Origin: Prorocentrum cordatum
Taxonomy: Eukaryota > Sar > Dinophyceae > Prorocentrales > Prorocentraceae
Assembly: GCA_963575745.1 (NCBI GenBank)
Contig: CAUYUJ010003891.1
Coordinates: 101,318 to 165,317 of the forward strand
Direction of reading: 5' to 3'
DNA length: 64,000 nucleotides
Part shown: positions 30,031 to 41,074 of the stretch, in pieces
Numbering within the stretch: position 1 is the first letter of the stretch
Layout: each line of letters opens with the position of its first letter
Made by a program: the position numbers and the translations under genes
Notes under the pieces: model-generated
Database searches by the model: none
Seen by the model: only the letters and a program-made list of their open reading frames with translations
What the model was told of the DNA's origin: nothing

Positions 30031-30305
30031 AGAGATTCTGGAGTCCCGGATCCGAGCCCTAGGACACTTTGAGGAAATGACCCACACCCAGGGGTAATAA
30101 CTGTTCTGGCGATCCCGAATGAAGCCCAGTTTATGCCGACGAAGACTCCGACTCCGACGACGATGATGAAGGGATTGGCAAACAGGGAAAGAGGATCGGC
30201 AATGAAGGAGGAAGGCAGGCGGGGACGACCAGTCAGAATCCTAAGAACGAGGTTCTGCGCACGAACAGCAATCTCGGACATCCCCCGAGAGAAACTTATC
30301 TCAAG
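30031..30305 (+). other. Retrotransposon interior between methyltransferase-like and integrase parts
   Basis: Frames shift here. One frame gives an acidic D/S/E run and then RPVRILRTRF (about 30217-30246), leading into the integrase N-terminal part. Confidence 0.4.
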
Positions 30306-31569
30306 ATGTTGCAGTTGGCTCTCGCCAGACCGTCCGTCACCGACTATGTTAAGCATGAGTTTCATTGCGAACAATGTGACGGCCACTCCAAGCCCTCGTG
30401 TAGACGCCGTGCTGCTGTGCCGCGCACCTACCAGTTCAACCGGTTAATATTGCTTGTTCGTGACCGTTCTCGGGACCAAACTTACCATAGTCAATATGTT
30501 GGACCACGGGTATGGTTTCCAGCTGTGCCACCTTCTTCCGCCCAATGAGCAGCTGAACTCCGAAAATGCCTGGGAGAGTTTTGTCAAGAGTTGGATTCGG
30601 GTTTTCGGAGCCCCCGAGGTTGTTCTCACTGACGGGGGGCCCGAGTTCCTGGGGGCGTTCGAACGGGGGTGCGAGCACGCAGGGATCTACCAACACCTAT
30701 GCGACGCCGTGGCAAAATGGCAGGGCCGAACGCCGTGGGGGATGGGTGAAGAGTGCGCTGTCCGAGACCGCCAACGTTGTTCAGCCCAGCACGTTTTCCG
30801 AAATCGAGCTCATCTTGCATGAGACCGTCTCTGCGAAGAACCGCTACTACCACCGGTCAGGGTATTCCCCGTACCAACTCGTCTTCGGGGAGAATCCTAG
30901 ACTCCCCCGAACGCTCCCCAGTGACGAAGGAACCGACATCGACCTTTCGGATGTCCAGGGGGACGCCGCCAGTGATGACTCCGCCGCTGCCGCTTTCGCC
31001 AGGAAGCATCAGATCAGAGAGGAAGCGAAGAAAGCCCTAATGTGTGCCGACGCCAAGTCCAGGCTAGCGGAAGCGAGGAAATCACGTCAACACGTCGATC
31101 GGACTTTCTGCCTGGTCAGTGGGTGTACGTGTGGTGGAAGGTAGTGGGAGTAAAGACTCATACGCTCCAGCGAGATCGCTGGGTGGGTCCCCGGGCGGTG
31201 GTCTTTCATGAGGGGACGACGGTGTGGGTGGCCATGAGGACCAAACTGTGGAAGTGCAGCGCGGAGCAAGTGAGAGAGGCGACCCGTGCTGAGGCCCAAG
31301 GGGCCGAAGTGATTGATACTCCGGAGTTCCGAGAGCTCCAGAACCAGGTTCGGAACCCCGGGAAGAAGGTAGGGGCGCTCGACGTCGGGAGCGAGGGCCC
31401 CCCCCTGAGCAGGCCTGGGACGACCCAAAGGAGCACGGCAAGGAATCTGGGGGAACGGGAACTCTCGGCGGAGGCGGCGGAACCGTCGGGAGGACTCCAG
31501 CCTCCGTTGCTGAAGACTCGGTGGAACACGGATCCCCGCTCCCCTCGATACCGAAGGCACGGAGGCTGA
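30306..31569 (+). pseudogene. pol: integrase, frameshifted
   Basis: Integrase inserts the cDNA copy. The N-terminal zinc region is seen as FHCEQC with KPSCRRRAAVPRTYQFNR (about 30360-30440). The catalytic core has VLTDGGPEF with its aspartate at 30631, and the following glutamate in PWQNGRAERRGG in another frame, so there is a shift near 30700. LILHETVSAKNRYYHRSGYS and PYQLVFGENP follow. The C-terminal part (PGQWVYVWW, then RWVGPRAVV, VWVAMRTKLWKCSAEQVREA) fits copia integrases and runs to about 31290. The first core aspartate is not certain. Confidence 0.85.
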
Positions 31570-32220
31570 CGAGCCAGCTCCCACCAGCGAGCCCGGCACC
31601 CTGGACGGACACGCCGGAGAGGACGAGCGTTTGCACCCCCCGCCAAGACTGGAAGGTCCCCCTCGAGCCAGGCCAAGAATGAGCAGCGAGGGCGGTCGCC
31701 CCTCGAAGGAGCCCCCGGAGGCGTCTGGGGACCGAGCCCCCCTCCCTGCGGACAACCCTGAAGCGAATGCCAGGGAGAGATCGCCACGAGGTTCCGCCCC
31801 GAGGGAGCGAGCGCCCGTGCGCAGGCCCTGTCGGCGGGCAGGATCCCCACAGCGAGAGCGGCGGACCCGAACTCACGGGATTCCGCATGGCCCAGGTCCC
31901 AGGCCGATCGAGGACAACAGCGGAGCCTCGGTGGCTCATCGGTTCCAGGGCTGGGAAGGCAGGGGGGACCTGGCGGACGGGCCTAGCGAACCAACGGCTC
32001 CCCAGGGGGAGGCTCAGGACGATGACCCGTCGCTCGCCGTGGAGGGAAGCCCCGTCAAGGACTTCTGGATCGAGGTCGACGGGGTCGACGATCCGGACGA
32101 TCAAGGCCTCGAGCTCCTGCGCGGGCTGCAGTCCTGAGGGAAATGGCCCCCGGGGACCCCTCTCGTTCGCCACGGCCGGGCCTGGCCACGAGGACGTCAG
32201 GCGCTGTCAGGAGAACGGTC
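31570..32220 (+). other. Linker between integrase and reverse transcriptase
   Basis: Low-complexity P/R/G/S/E-rich sequence, open in several frames on both strands. KDFWIEVDGVDDPD (about 32059-32100) looks like genuine coding sequence and is stopped by TGA at 32135. Confidence 0.4.
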
Positions 32221-33125
32221 GGAAGAAGCTTGACCCCGAAGAGCGTGAGGAATTCAAGAAATCGGACGCCGCGGAATGGGTGGCCATGACTTCGAGCGGA
32301 GCTGTCCGCACGATACCCCCAGAAGAAGCAGCTCTGATCCGTCGCAGGGAAACCTCTTGCATTCTGTCATCCAGGATGGTCAGGCGCTGCTCGTGGCGGG
32401 AAAGAAGTGGAAGCTCCAGATATCAGATGCCAAGAACGCGTTCTGTCAGGCCGACCCCCTCACACGTCCCAACGGGAAGATATACGTTGAACTCTGCGAT
32501 GGAGACGATGCTCCCTGGGGGTCCCTTCTGGAGTTAGTGGCGCCGGTCTACGGACTCAACGACGCCCCCATCTGGTGGCATCAGACGCTCACGTCACATC
32601 TGAAGACCCTGGTGTTCCGACGTTCCCTCTTGAAGCCGTCTCTGGATTTCCCATCACCCCAGGGACAGCCTAGGGGCACTAATTGTCATTGAAGTCGACG
32701 ACCTCATCATATCCTGTGAGCCTTCATACGAACAAGAGCTCAAGGGACTGCTGACCCGCCGCTTTCCTTTCGGAAAGTGGCAAGTCGGAGAGGCCGAGTA
32801 CGCCAGAAGGCGCATTCGTCAACACGCCGACGGGCGCATTCTGGTGGACCAGGAGAAGTACATACTAAAGCAGGTCAGGCCCATGAACATCGACAGAGAC
32901 CGAGCTAAGCACCCCGAGGAAATGCTTACAGATGGGGAGCTCCGGGACTATCGAGGGCTTGTGCCCAAGATTGTCTGGACCGCCCGTCAGTCTCGTCCCC
33001 ACGTGCCCGGATCCGCCTCCATGCTCAGTGCTGAATGCCCTAACGTTTCTGTTGCCTCAGCTCTAATGGCCAACAAGGTAGCTCGCCACCTCAGGCGCAA
33101 GGCTTGTAATTTCTTGACCATTTGA
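32221..33125 (+). pseudogene. pol: reverse transcriptase, frameshifted and deleted
   Basis: DPEEREEFKKSDAAEWVAMT begins the RT region. The stretch that normally holds the K-x-R and G-x-x-D-P-D motifs is missing between about 32340 and 32350. Then come KKWKLQISDAKNAF (motif A aspartate at 32426), LVAPVYGLNDAP and, in another frame, IVIEVDDLIIS with the catalytic V-D-D at 32694-32702. The connection region follows (RIRQHADGRILVDQEKYI). The frame change lies between about 32600 and 32660. The order and words are those of Ty1/copia RT. Confidence 0.9.
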
Positions 33126-33897
33126 CCCCTGGACCTCAACGCCATGACCATGGTCATGTGCAGCGACGCGGGAGGCCCCGGGATCGCAAAGAAGGAAGGA
33201 GCTCAAGGAGCTTGGCTCGTGATGCTAGGAGAATCACGCATCAAGGACAACAAGCGGTCTCGAGTTTCGATTCTCTCGTGGAGGAGCGACCTTGTCAGCC
33301 GAGACGCTGAGTCTTTCTGGGGCTCTAGCCGAGGGACAGAGGGTCTGGCTCGCAATTAGGGACGCCCTGTGCGGAGACGTGCGGGGACCTGACTGGTGCA
33401 ACGCCAGGACCGCCTGCCCTTTCGCCGTGGCTCTGCCAAAGGACTGCGAACTCGCCGAGGCCGCCGGGGGTGTCGCAGTCGTCGACGCGAAATCTCTCTT
33501 TGATACCATGTCAAAGAACTGCGGAGGGAGCAAGGCCGACCGTCGCAACGCCATCGAGATGGCCGTAGTAAGAGACACGATGACGGCCAACGGCTCTGTC
33601 GTTCGATGGGTCCACCATTGCAAGATGCCTTCAAACAGCATGACGAAGATCGACCCAATCCGAGGGAATTCTGCGTTGGCCGATCTCATGCATCGAGGGT
33701 CCCTGGCCCTTATCGACGAGTCAGGGTCACTTGCTGAGCGTTCTCTTAACCTTTCCCTGAAGTCCAGGACTGTCATCGCTTCACGTCGTGCCTTGCAGCT
33801 CGAGAGTCCCGAGGGACAAGAGGCAGCACCAGGAACTAGGAAGGACGAGGAGGACGAGGCAGAAAGGAAGGACAGCGAGAAAGGCGGAGGTGGGTGA
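33126..33897 (+). pseudogene. pol: RNase H domain, frameshifted
   Basis: MCSDAGGPG (about 33159-33185) and GAWLVM match the first RNase H strand. SGALAEGQ holds the acidic helix residue (about 33322-33345). VVDAKSLFDTM holds the next aspartate (about 33478-33510). RRNAIEMAVVRD then WVHHCKMPSNSMTKID and RGNSALADLMHRGSLALIDE end the domain. At least one frame change lies near 33290-33320. A K/E-rich tail follows to TGA at 33895. Confidence 0.85.
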
Positions 33898-34295
33898 GGA
33901 GGTGAGGTAGGATCGCTGTCGAGGGTCCTGAGGAGGAAGTCAGAGGCGAAGCTTCGAGGAAGAGAGGAAGGCCGCTTCGGCGGCCGGCGGATTCGCGTGG
34001 GGGCCCCGTGAGAGCAGCCGGCTCTAATCGGACACCCATAGCGTCCGACACGGCGGGCCCCCCGAGTGAGGAGGAGGTAGTGCCCGGCCCACAGGACTGT
34101 GCCTCGTCTTCCGCGAGCACGGGAAGTCCTCCGATCAGTACCCCCGACTCCAGGCCCAGGACCATGGAGTCTCTCGGGGGCGGGGGTGGGGAAGGGTTCG
34201 AGGCTGCGCGTGCTGTCTGCACAGAGAGCGAGGAGGGACGACCTCGCTCCCAGCGGCGATGTCTGCCTGTATAGGTGCGGAGCCTCCTGGGACAC
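33898..34295 (+). other. Retrotransposon 3' untranslated region
   Basis: No domain is recognised. The region is GC-rich and leads to the purine tract and 3' LTR. Confidence 0.5.
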
Positions 34296-34310
34296 GAACG
34301 TGGGGGGTGC
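34296..34310 (+). other. Probable polypurine tract
   Basis: GAACGTGGGGGGTGC ends at the base before the 3' LTR. The G-run is where plus-strand synthesis would be primed, but the tract is short and contains pyrimidines, so the call rests mainly on position. Confidence 0.45.
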
Positions 34311-34532
34311 TGTCTTTTCGAATCTCGTCCTCCTGTCCCATGAGGTCCCACATGATGTGTCGAGGTGAATTGCCGTGTGAATGCCATTATTCTGTGCTTG
34401 GCGTATGCGTCTGTGACTGCTACCGTTGTGGCTCAAGTTTCTAAAACCTTGGGAGGAGGGGGATCGAGGAGCGCCCTCCACATCTCCTCCTGCCCCTCTC
34501 GGCTCTCCGTCCGATCCTCACGTCCGTTCACA
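34311..34532 (+). repeat. 3' LTR
   Basis: This 222-bp sequence starts TGTCTTTTCGAATC and ends CGTTCACA, followed by ATAC as on the left flank. Relative to the 5' LTR it lacks 8 bp near position 75 and differs at about 20 sites. The DinoSL-like 21-mer is present at 34417-34437. Confidence 0.95.
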
Positions 34533-36579
34533 ATACATCGTACAACTATCGTACGGGTGAGAGTGGCTCCTCGTCCAAACGGGGCTGTAGCCAGAGACCT
34601 CACACGGTAGCATCACACGTGATCTAAGCGACGAGCAGTGACCAGGGGCTACATGGAGGATGTAGAGCGGTAGTGTCAATACATGGGGCCCGCGCTCGAA
34701 ACTTGCTTGAACTTTCTGCTTCTCTGCATCCTCATGCGTCTGGTAGCTACCAGCCCGATGCGGGGCGGCTTCCGCGTGCACGCCCCGCCCGTGGGGCCCC
34801 TGTCTTTCCCGGGGGGGCGCGCTCCACACAGCGACTGCGAACACTTGCCGGGACCTGTGACGAGGTGGCTCGGGGCGGCAGAGCGTGCTGCAGCATGATT
34901 GCTGCATCTTGGCCTTGCTCTGGTCTCTCCCCCTCGGGTGTTGCTAGGGTCGGGGATGGACGGACCCCCCCTTTAGCAAAACGCGGTTTGGTGAAAACGA
35001 CCTGAGGCCCAAACCTGGCGGGCGCAAGCCAGGAAAACAACGGCCGCGGCGCCCTCTCGAGAACCGAAAACGGACAATTCACTAATCGACATGTCAGGGC
35101 AGGAGGTCTATCCACCTCCGAACACTTCTCTAGCAACCACCGAACCGCCGCTTCATCCACCGATGTTGCTGCTGCACCTCCGGCGCAGATGCTGCTGCTG
35201 ATGCAGCACAAGCGGAGCTGGTACCGCTCGCACACCACGCGCGAAGCAGTGGGAGGACGGAGGAGGCAGGAGGGAGCAGGGAGGAGGTAGCAGCTAACGA
35301 GAGGCGGCGGGAACATTTGAGGACGGAGGAGGCAGGATGTAGGATCATGCGTGGGAGAAGAAAGATGACGTGTGAGAGATGAGTGGTGAAGGAGAAGGTA
35401 GAAAGGAAGGAAGGTGGAGCAGAGGTGCCACCACAAGGTGAACCCACAATAACGGCGTGCAGTCCGTGTGCGCACCTAACGGCGTTCACTATGCCAGATT
35501 GCAACCTTACAGTGGCTGTACGAGCGAGGGCACGCCCTCAGATGTTCTTGTCAAAACTGTCACCAACATGCACCACGACGTAGAACGCGGACGTTATTGT
35601 GGGGTCATACCTGGCCAACACCCGTTCGTGATTCGCACACGTTTGTGGGCTCGCCTTTCCCGGCCGTTCTCGATGCCACGCGTCACCTCAGAGGTGTCGA
35701 GCAGAAGACGCGTCACGAAGAGACAGAACATGATGGCTGGGGGAAGATTGGGCATCATCTCGTGGGGGGGGGGAGAGCGTCGCGACCAAGAGCAAAGAAG
35801 CGGACGAAGAGGATAATGAACGACAGAACTCGTTGAATACTATGATTATTGGATCGTTTCGAGTCTGGCTGCACATGTCGCTCAGACAGCCGTACAGGCA
35901 ACCGTTCACGTCAACACAAACAACACAACAGCTCGACATCTGCGAGCTGACTTTGAATGCCCACGCATACATACAGTCGACACATACGCTTGTATGCAAA
36001 AAATTGATTGGCGGCAAAACATATTGGAACCGCCCCATGGCGTGCCCGTCGTGTGCAGAATCACGGCGTGCCCATGGAGAATCTAGACTGAGCGTGCGGC
36101 TAGGTTTGACGAGACTGTGATGATGAAACTTCGCCCGAGTCTCGCACTCTGACTGGAAAGACGAGGCGAAAAACCAAAGGCCGTCGAGCACTGATCAACC
36201 AAGCCCAGTCGTGCCACACCGCTTGGTCGAAGCGATGCCTGATGAGAGGCAGCGCTTGTCCCGTCTCATCGGCGGCAAACTCGAGGGCCATCGAGCACAT
36301 TTTAATACAGAATCGGGGGCCACACTGGCCACGGCCCAAATTCGTTCAAAGCTTTTTGGGCCGTGCTGGGGCCACCTCGGAATCACTGGGGGGGTCGGCT
36401 CAGGACGTCAAAGCTAGAAGAACCACGTTTCACTTTGTCACAACACTGGCGCTCACACAGCGCGGGTCGGCCAAAGGCGGGGTGAGCGATGGCGAAGTGT
36501 CACCGAGAAAGGGACGAACGGAGAACATCGAACCACCTTACACGGATTGTGGTCCATTATCGCCCGCCCTGTCCCAAGA
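34533..36579. other. About 2 kb with no recognised gene
   Basis: A GGACGGAGGAGGCAGGA word is repeated at about 35250 and 35320. Otherwise I find no coding motif, RNA gene or repeat. From about 35820 to 36120 the sequence is less GC-rich but still has no recognisable protein. Confidence 0.4.
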
Positions 36580-36735
36580 GCACCCAAGACAAGCCCAGAG
36601 GCACCCAAGAGGGCCCCAAGACAGCCTCTGAGGCCCCCAAGACCAGCACGACGGCCCCGAGAGGCGCCCGAAAGCGGGACCTACCAGGCATGGCTGGGAC
36701 CCCGCCCTGTCCCCAAGAGGGCCCCTGAACCCCAA
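36580..36735. repeat. CCCAAGA(G/C)GGCC minisatellite
   Basis: A short member of the recurring family (AGAGCACCCAAGACAAGCCC and variants). It is non-coding. Confidence 0.65.
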
Positions 36736-36829
36736 CTGAGCCTCGACAAACGATCTCCTCGGGTGATGCCAATCGAAAAGCCGTGATCTCGTGGGGAGTA
36801 GGCCTCGGGCTTGTCGGAGGAAGGAGGCG

Positions 36830-36909
36830 CGCCACCACCACCACCACCACCACCACCACCACCACCACCACCACCACCACCACCACCACCACCACCACCA
36901 CCACCACCC
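36830..36909 (+). repeat. (CCA)n microsatellite
   Basis: About 26 uninterrupted CCA units. The poly-histidine, poly-proline or poly-glycine frames through it are artefacts. It directly abuts R5 copy 2. Confidence 0.97.
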
Positions 36910-36911
36910 AC

Positions 36912-36965
36912 CATTAGGTCGGGCATGTCCCCCTACAGGCGGATTTTGGACGAAAAATGAAAAAT
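36912..36965 (+). repeat. AT-rich dispersed repeat R5, copy 2
   Basis: ATTAGGTCGGGCATGTCCCC and GGATTTTGGACGAAAAAT match copy 1 at 28980-29025. The following ~90 bp has TCGAACATTGTC / TCAAACATAGTC / TCGAAACATCGTC short repeats. Confidence 0.6.
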
Positions 36966-38220
36966 ATCTGAATCATGCTCGAACATTGTCAAACATAGTC
37001 GAAACATCGTCGTCAAACTATGTTTTTGACAATTTCTTAATATTTAACCACCAGTTGACGAGCGACACGCCCGAGTTAACACCACCACCACGGCAGCACC
37101 TCGAGCAGGGGGGCCGCGGTGCCTCTCCGAGCTGGGGACAGGGGCTGTCTCGAGAGGGGAAGGGGCCGCACCACCACGGGAACCCTCCCTGGCGCCTCGC
37201 GCCGGTGGAGGCGGTGGTGTCGCTCTTGCTTCTTCCTATCCTCGGGGCTCTGGGGGATCCACGCGGATCCTCACGGAGAGGGCTGGGAGTGCGTTGTTTG
37301 TTTGATTGTTTGATTATCACTTGTTGTTTTCTCTTCCAAGCTGGAAATACGCTGTCCTGGCCCACAACCACATCACAATATCGGGACGGGCCAGAGGCCG
37401 CCGGCTTTTCCACAGACTGCGCTTGCACTCGCAGGTTCTTACTTTTCCTTGAAGGAACTGGGCCGGACCGCAGATCTGGCTGATTCGTGGTCGCCGTCGC
37501 CGCCCCGTCGCTACCCGTCGTCTGGTCGTCTGGACCTGGCCGCCAATCTGGCTCCGTGGTCGCCGTCGCCGCCCCGTCGCCGCCTCGTCGGCGCCTCGCA
37601 TAGACAGCATATCATAGACTGCGCCGCGTAGATTATTCTAATAGATGTCCCCACCTCCCCGGGATTATCGGAACCCCTTCTTGTATTGCTATGTACATAT
37701 GTTTATGATACATCGCCCATCCGAAATATGAAATCATGCCATCCCAGCCCAGCCGGTATTGCCCCCCCCCCCCCCGCCATCCTCTGCAACAGCAACAGCT
37801 ATGCGCGCGCACTCGTCTGTTGAATATGATATGTTTGTAAGAACCCCTGGCAAACAAAAACCAGCAAAAACGAAACGACGTGCACACGCGCGCGTTGTCG
37901 CGCGCGCGTGCCGAAATCCTTCCAACAGCTGTCGGTGTCGTAAAAACTTTCAAAATCGAGCGTCCAGGCAACATATAAAAAACATGAGGTTTCGCAGCGC
38001 GGCCTGTGAACACAAAGCTTGCGCGCTTGCGAGTTCTTACACCAACCAAAGGTTCTTCAACCTGTTCCTAAGATGCTACCAAGCAGGCTTCGCGCGCGAA
38101 TGTCGAATTCGTTCGAACGCCCTTGCGCACGTGCTGGGGTGGCCCGATCCGCGTCAAATAATACCATGCGGGCCACTCCCGCGCGCCTCCAGCGCGCATG
38201 TCGAACTCCTTCCAAAACGT
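36966..38220. other. Non-coding with small repeats
   Basis: Two copies of GTGGTCGCCGTCGCCGCCCC lie at about 37488 and 37557. A C-run is at 37757-37772 and CGCGCGCG words at about 37885-37907. From about 37650 the sequence is less GC-rich. No gene is recognised. Confidence 0.4.
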
Positions 38221-38224
38221 TCAT

Positions 38225-38760
38225 CACCGACGCAAAGTCGCCGTCATCGTCGTTGGCGTTATCAGCATAGGCGCCGTCACTGTCTGCCCCGTCGTCGGTG
38301 TCAACATTGCCGCCAACATCGTTACTAACATCATGGTGCCTACCGTTGTCGGCGTTGCCATGATACCGCGCCAGCCCATGTCGCCGACTCGCACTGGAGT
38401 GCCCGCTGGGACGTGCCGATCGGTCAACGCCACCGCGTTCGCGTCGGTCGCGCCAAACTAGCTGGCCGCTGCGCGCGCGAGCATGCGCGGGTCAGTGCGG
38501 CCGCAAAGATGCACCAGTCAACGCCAAGCACTCATCACAATCTTTTCTGCATGGGTTTGCAAACCAAGTTGCGGTTGGGTGGGTGGGATGATTGCCCGAG
38601 CAGTGGAGTCGACAACGTCAACTTCGACAAGGAAGATTGCACCGCATAAATTGCACCACATGTATCGCAACACATGTATTGCGCCACATCGATTGAACTA
38701 CATATATTGCGCAACACAGATCCCACGACATCGACTATACAACATATAGTGTTGGAAGCA
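38225..38760. repeat. Degenerate short repeats (GTCGGCGTT and CACATGTATTGC)
   Basis: At about 38225-38420, GTCGTCGG/GCCGTC/GTTGGCGTT words repeat loosely. At about 38645-38750, variants of GCACCACATGTATTGC repeat every ~19 bp (five copies). These are tandem degenerate repeats with no coding role seen. Confidence 0.5.
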
Positions 38761-40070
38761 CGCTGTTTGCGGTCAATGCTAGCGAACACTCTTGCAAAAC
38801 AGTACGCAACAACTGGCGCAGGCAAAAGGGTCAGCACACAGAAGACCTTGGCGCGCCCTGAGGGGTGGAACTTTCCGTCCTTCTTCAGCGGAGGCTCCTG
38901 CAGGCATGCCGCATAGCACATCAATCCGAGGATGGTGAATCAACATTCGATTAGAATTGCAACGGCACCTCGACGGCCCCCGCGCAGACCGTCCCTGTGT
39001 GGCACCTCTTGATCTGGAGAACCCTGGTCCTCACCCCGCATGGCACAACGAGACTGGACGTCCTACAAAAGCACAGGCATGCGCAATCCGAACTCACGGC
39101 AATTCGTACCCTCTAGACCCCAACATGTTTCCTCTATGGTGTGCACGGAACCTGTCTGTGCACTGGCATTATGTGTTGATCCAACTCAGTTACGCGACGC
39201 GTAGGGGCTGCAATGCTCACGAATGAGCTACAAATGTGATCTACTAGAACACGCTTTAATTTGATCATGCAAATGGTGTGCCAGTCCTGGCTCTGAGAGT
39301 GGAAGACGTGTTTGCACATGAATGACCCCGTGGAGTTATATAATAACTAACACATGCGCGATCACGACACATGCCCACCAACAAAGAGGATCCTATCCAT
39401 TACAGCACGTTGTCCAATGGGTCCAACATGCACGTGCATGCCGTCGAACACGCGTAAACATAGCCCTCCTCGACACGAAGAAAAACATGTATTTCCGCAT
39501 ACGTGCTTGGATTTGAACACGATACTCATGTGTAGCGCGAGGTCCAGTTTGATAAAACCACACGTACATGAACCAACGACAAGGCCATCTGATTCGGTGT
39601 CGCCACGATAGCGAAGTATGAATGCTCACTACTTTGTGATCGACTGTCTGCTCAGCAGTTTCTACATGTTGTTTAGATCTCTCTCTCTCTCACACTGTCT
39701 TCCTCGTGTTCTATCTCCCTCGCTCTCGTTCTGCCTCACTCTCTCTATCTCCATGTTTCGTTCCCTCTCTCTTTCAGTCTCGCTCTCCATCGCTCTCACG
39801 TCGGTTACTCTCTCTTCCCCTCTTCTTCTCCCCTGCGATCGAGCCCGCTGAGCTCTCAAAGAGCCCGACCACAAGCACGTCATGAGTCATGACCAATGAT
39901 CGGATACCGACGCGAACCGACATTGACCGCCCGCTGCTGAATGCGAATGAGGGCTGTCCCATGCACACCAATGGACAGCTCTCTTGCAGAGAACGCGCTA
40001 CACTAGGATGAGCGTCATTTGTGAAGAGCCTTTGGATCGCGAATTCATGGTCGCGTGGCCGATGGGTCTC
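38761..40070. other. About 1.3 kb with no recognised gene
   Basis: A CTCT/CTCGCTCT-rich stretch at about 39678-39835 is the only clear structure. Confidence 0.4.
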
Positions 40071-40285
40071 CTATCGCGAGGGATCGTAGGCCATCTGACT
40101 CGCCGCGCGCGACATCGTAAGGAAAACACGAAAGAATCTGCCCCCCAGGCAAAACACGGATTGGCCAACGATTCCACCTGACATGATCAATTCTATGTGA
40201 TCAATCGCTACGCGACCCGCGGCGCAACCACAGGCAAACGGCGCTACCAAACGCCCTGGCTCCACGAACGAGTTTTTCCAAGTCC

Positions 40286-41074
40286 TCAGGCAGGGCCGCA
40301 TTCCAAGCGGAGCTGTAAAACAGCGTCGGATAGATCCACTCGCTCGACCTCCCATGCAGCAACCTTCCAGCCTAACCTCAACCGTTCGGCAACTGGCCGG
40401 TAGCACCTGCCGTCCATGTGGTACAAAGTAGGGCATTGTGAACCTTCTGCGGAGTCGGCAGGGTTGGCCACAGCCGGACTCAGCAAGTACATGCAATACT
40501 TCTCTCGGTGGTACTGCATACCCTTCTCCTTGATCATCCTGCGCATCCAATTCCCGAGGCGGTCTTCGATAAACTCGCCCACGCGGAAACCACTGCCAGG
40601 GACAGCATCGAAGACCAACTCACGGTACGCATCCACTGTTGCCACGTGGGGGTTCTCTTTCCAGGCCAACACTGGGGACAACTGGAGTCCATCGATCATG
40701 ACGGTGCCTGTATCGTCCGGGTAGCCCTGCTTGGCTTTGGGCAGCGACCTCTTCACCTGCTTGCCTGCGCAGAAACCAATGTAATTCACGCGCGGGCTCA
40801 CGGGAGTGCCCTGGTCCTGCCCGGCACTGGTATGGCCAGGATCGGCCAGGGGGCGCCCCTGACAGGGGCGCCCCAGCAGCACGCCGCAGACTCTGGGCAT
40901 GTCCACCGAGTGCAGGAACTCGTAGTCGTGAGGACAGACCATCACCAGGGGAGTGTGCACGTGCATCTCAATCGCAGACTGCAAGCTGAGGGCAAACCCT
41001 GGCGGGCAGCTGACATCCGGCCGCAGTCGCGGCCTCAACGCCATGCAGGCCAAGGACACAAACCAGGCGCGCAA
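40286..41074 (-). CDS. Possible host gene, 262 residues, unrecognised
   Basis: Composition is unlike the surrounding artefact frames: balanced residues and ordinary segments such as VNYIGFCAGKQVKRSLPKAK, VMIDGLQLSPVLAWKENPHV, ELVFDAVPGSGFRVGEF and MIKEKGMQYHREKYCMYLL. No membrane segment or catalytic motif is seen. A palindrome (40850-40874) lies in the middle of the frame, within a stretch that reads poorly (G-R-P-C-Q-G-R-P-L). A second frame continues downstream to about 40071 (RVAIDHIELIMSGGIVG), so the gene may be frameshifted, spliced or part of an unknown element. The start is the upstream-most ATG and is unproven. Confidence 0.35.
   Translation of the reverse strand: MRAWFVSLACMALRPRLRPDVSCPPGFALSLQSAIEMHVHTPLVMVCPHDYEFLHSVDMPRVCGVLLGRPCQGRPLADPGHTSAGQDQGTPVSPRVNYIGFCAGKQVKRSLPKAKQGYPDDTGTVMIDGLQLSPVLAWKENPHVATVDAYRELVFDAVPGSGFRVGEFIEDRLGNWMRRMIKEKGMQYHREKYCMYLLSPAVANPADSAEGSQCPTLYHMDGRCYRPVAERLRLGWKVAAWEVERVDLSDAVLQLRLECGPA
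40850..40874. other. 25-bp near-perfect palindrome
   Basis: GGGGCGCCCCTG and CAGGGGCGCCCC are exact inverted copies around a single A at 40862. It lies inside the candidate frame 40286-41074 and may be an insertion or excision scar. Confidence 0.9.

Larger units (their letters stand above)
24770..34532 (+). mobile_element. Degenerate full-length Ty1/copia-type LTR retrotransposon
   Basis: This is a 9.76-kb element with both LTRs, a primer-binding site, gag, protease, integrase, reverse transcriptase and RNase H in copia order (integrase before RT), plus a methyltransferase-like segment before integrase. A 4-bp ATAC duplication flanks it. LTR divergence is about 9% by hand count plus an 8-bp indel. 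Coding sections lie in different frames and are interrupted by TGA and TAG in gag, by frameshifts in protease, integrase and RT, and by a deletion in RT. It also hosts nested insertions at 25346, 28250 and possibly 28975. It cannot make functional proteins. Confidence 0.95.

Noticed and set aside
31082-32173. 363-residue minus-strand frame
   Set aside because: It is antisense to the copia integrase and linker, which carry recognisable motifs on the plus strand.
33234-34481. 415-residue minus-strand frame
   Set aside because: It is antisense to the RNase H region and 3' LTR; it has no motif of its own.
36791-37483. Histidine-rich metal-binding protein
   Set aside because: The poly-histidine is the (CCA)n microsatellite, and the remainder shows no coding character.
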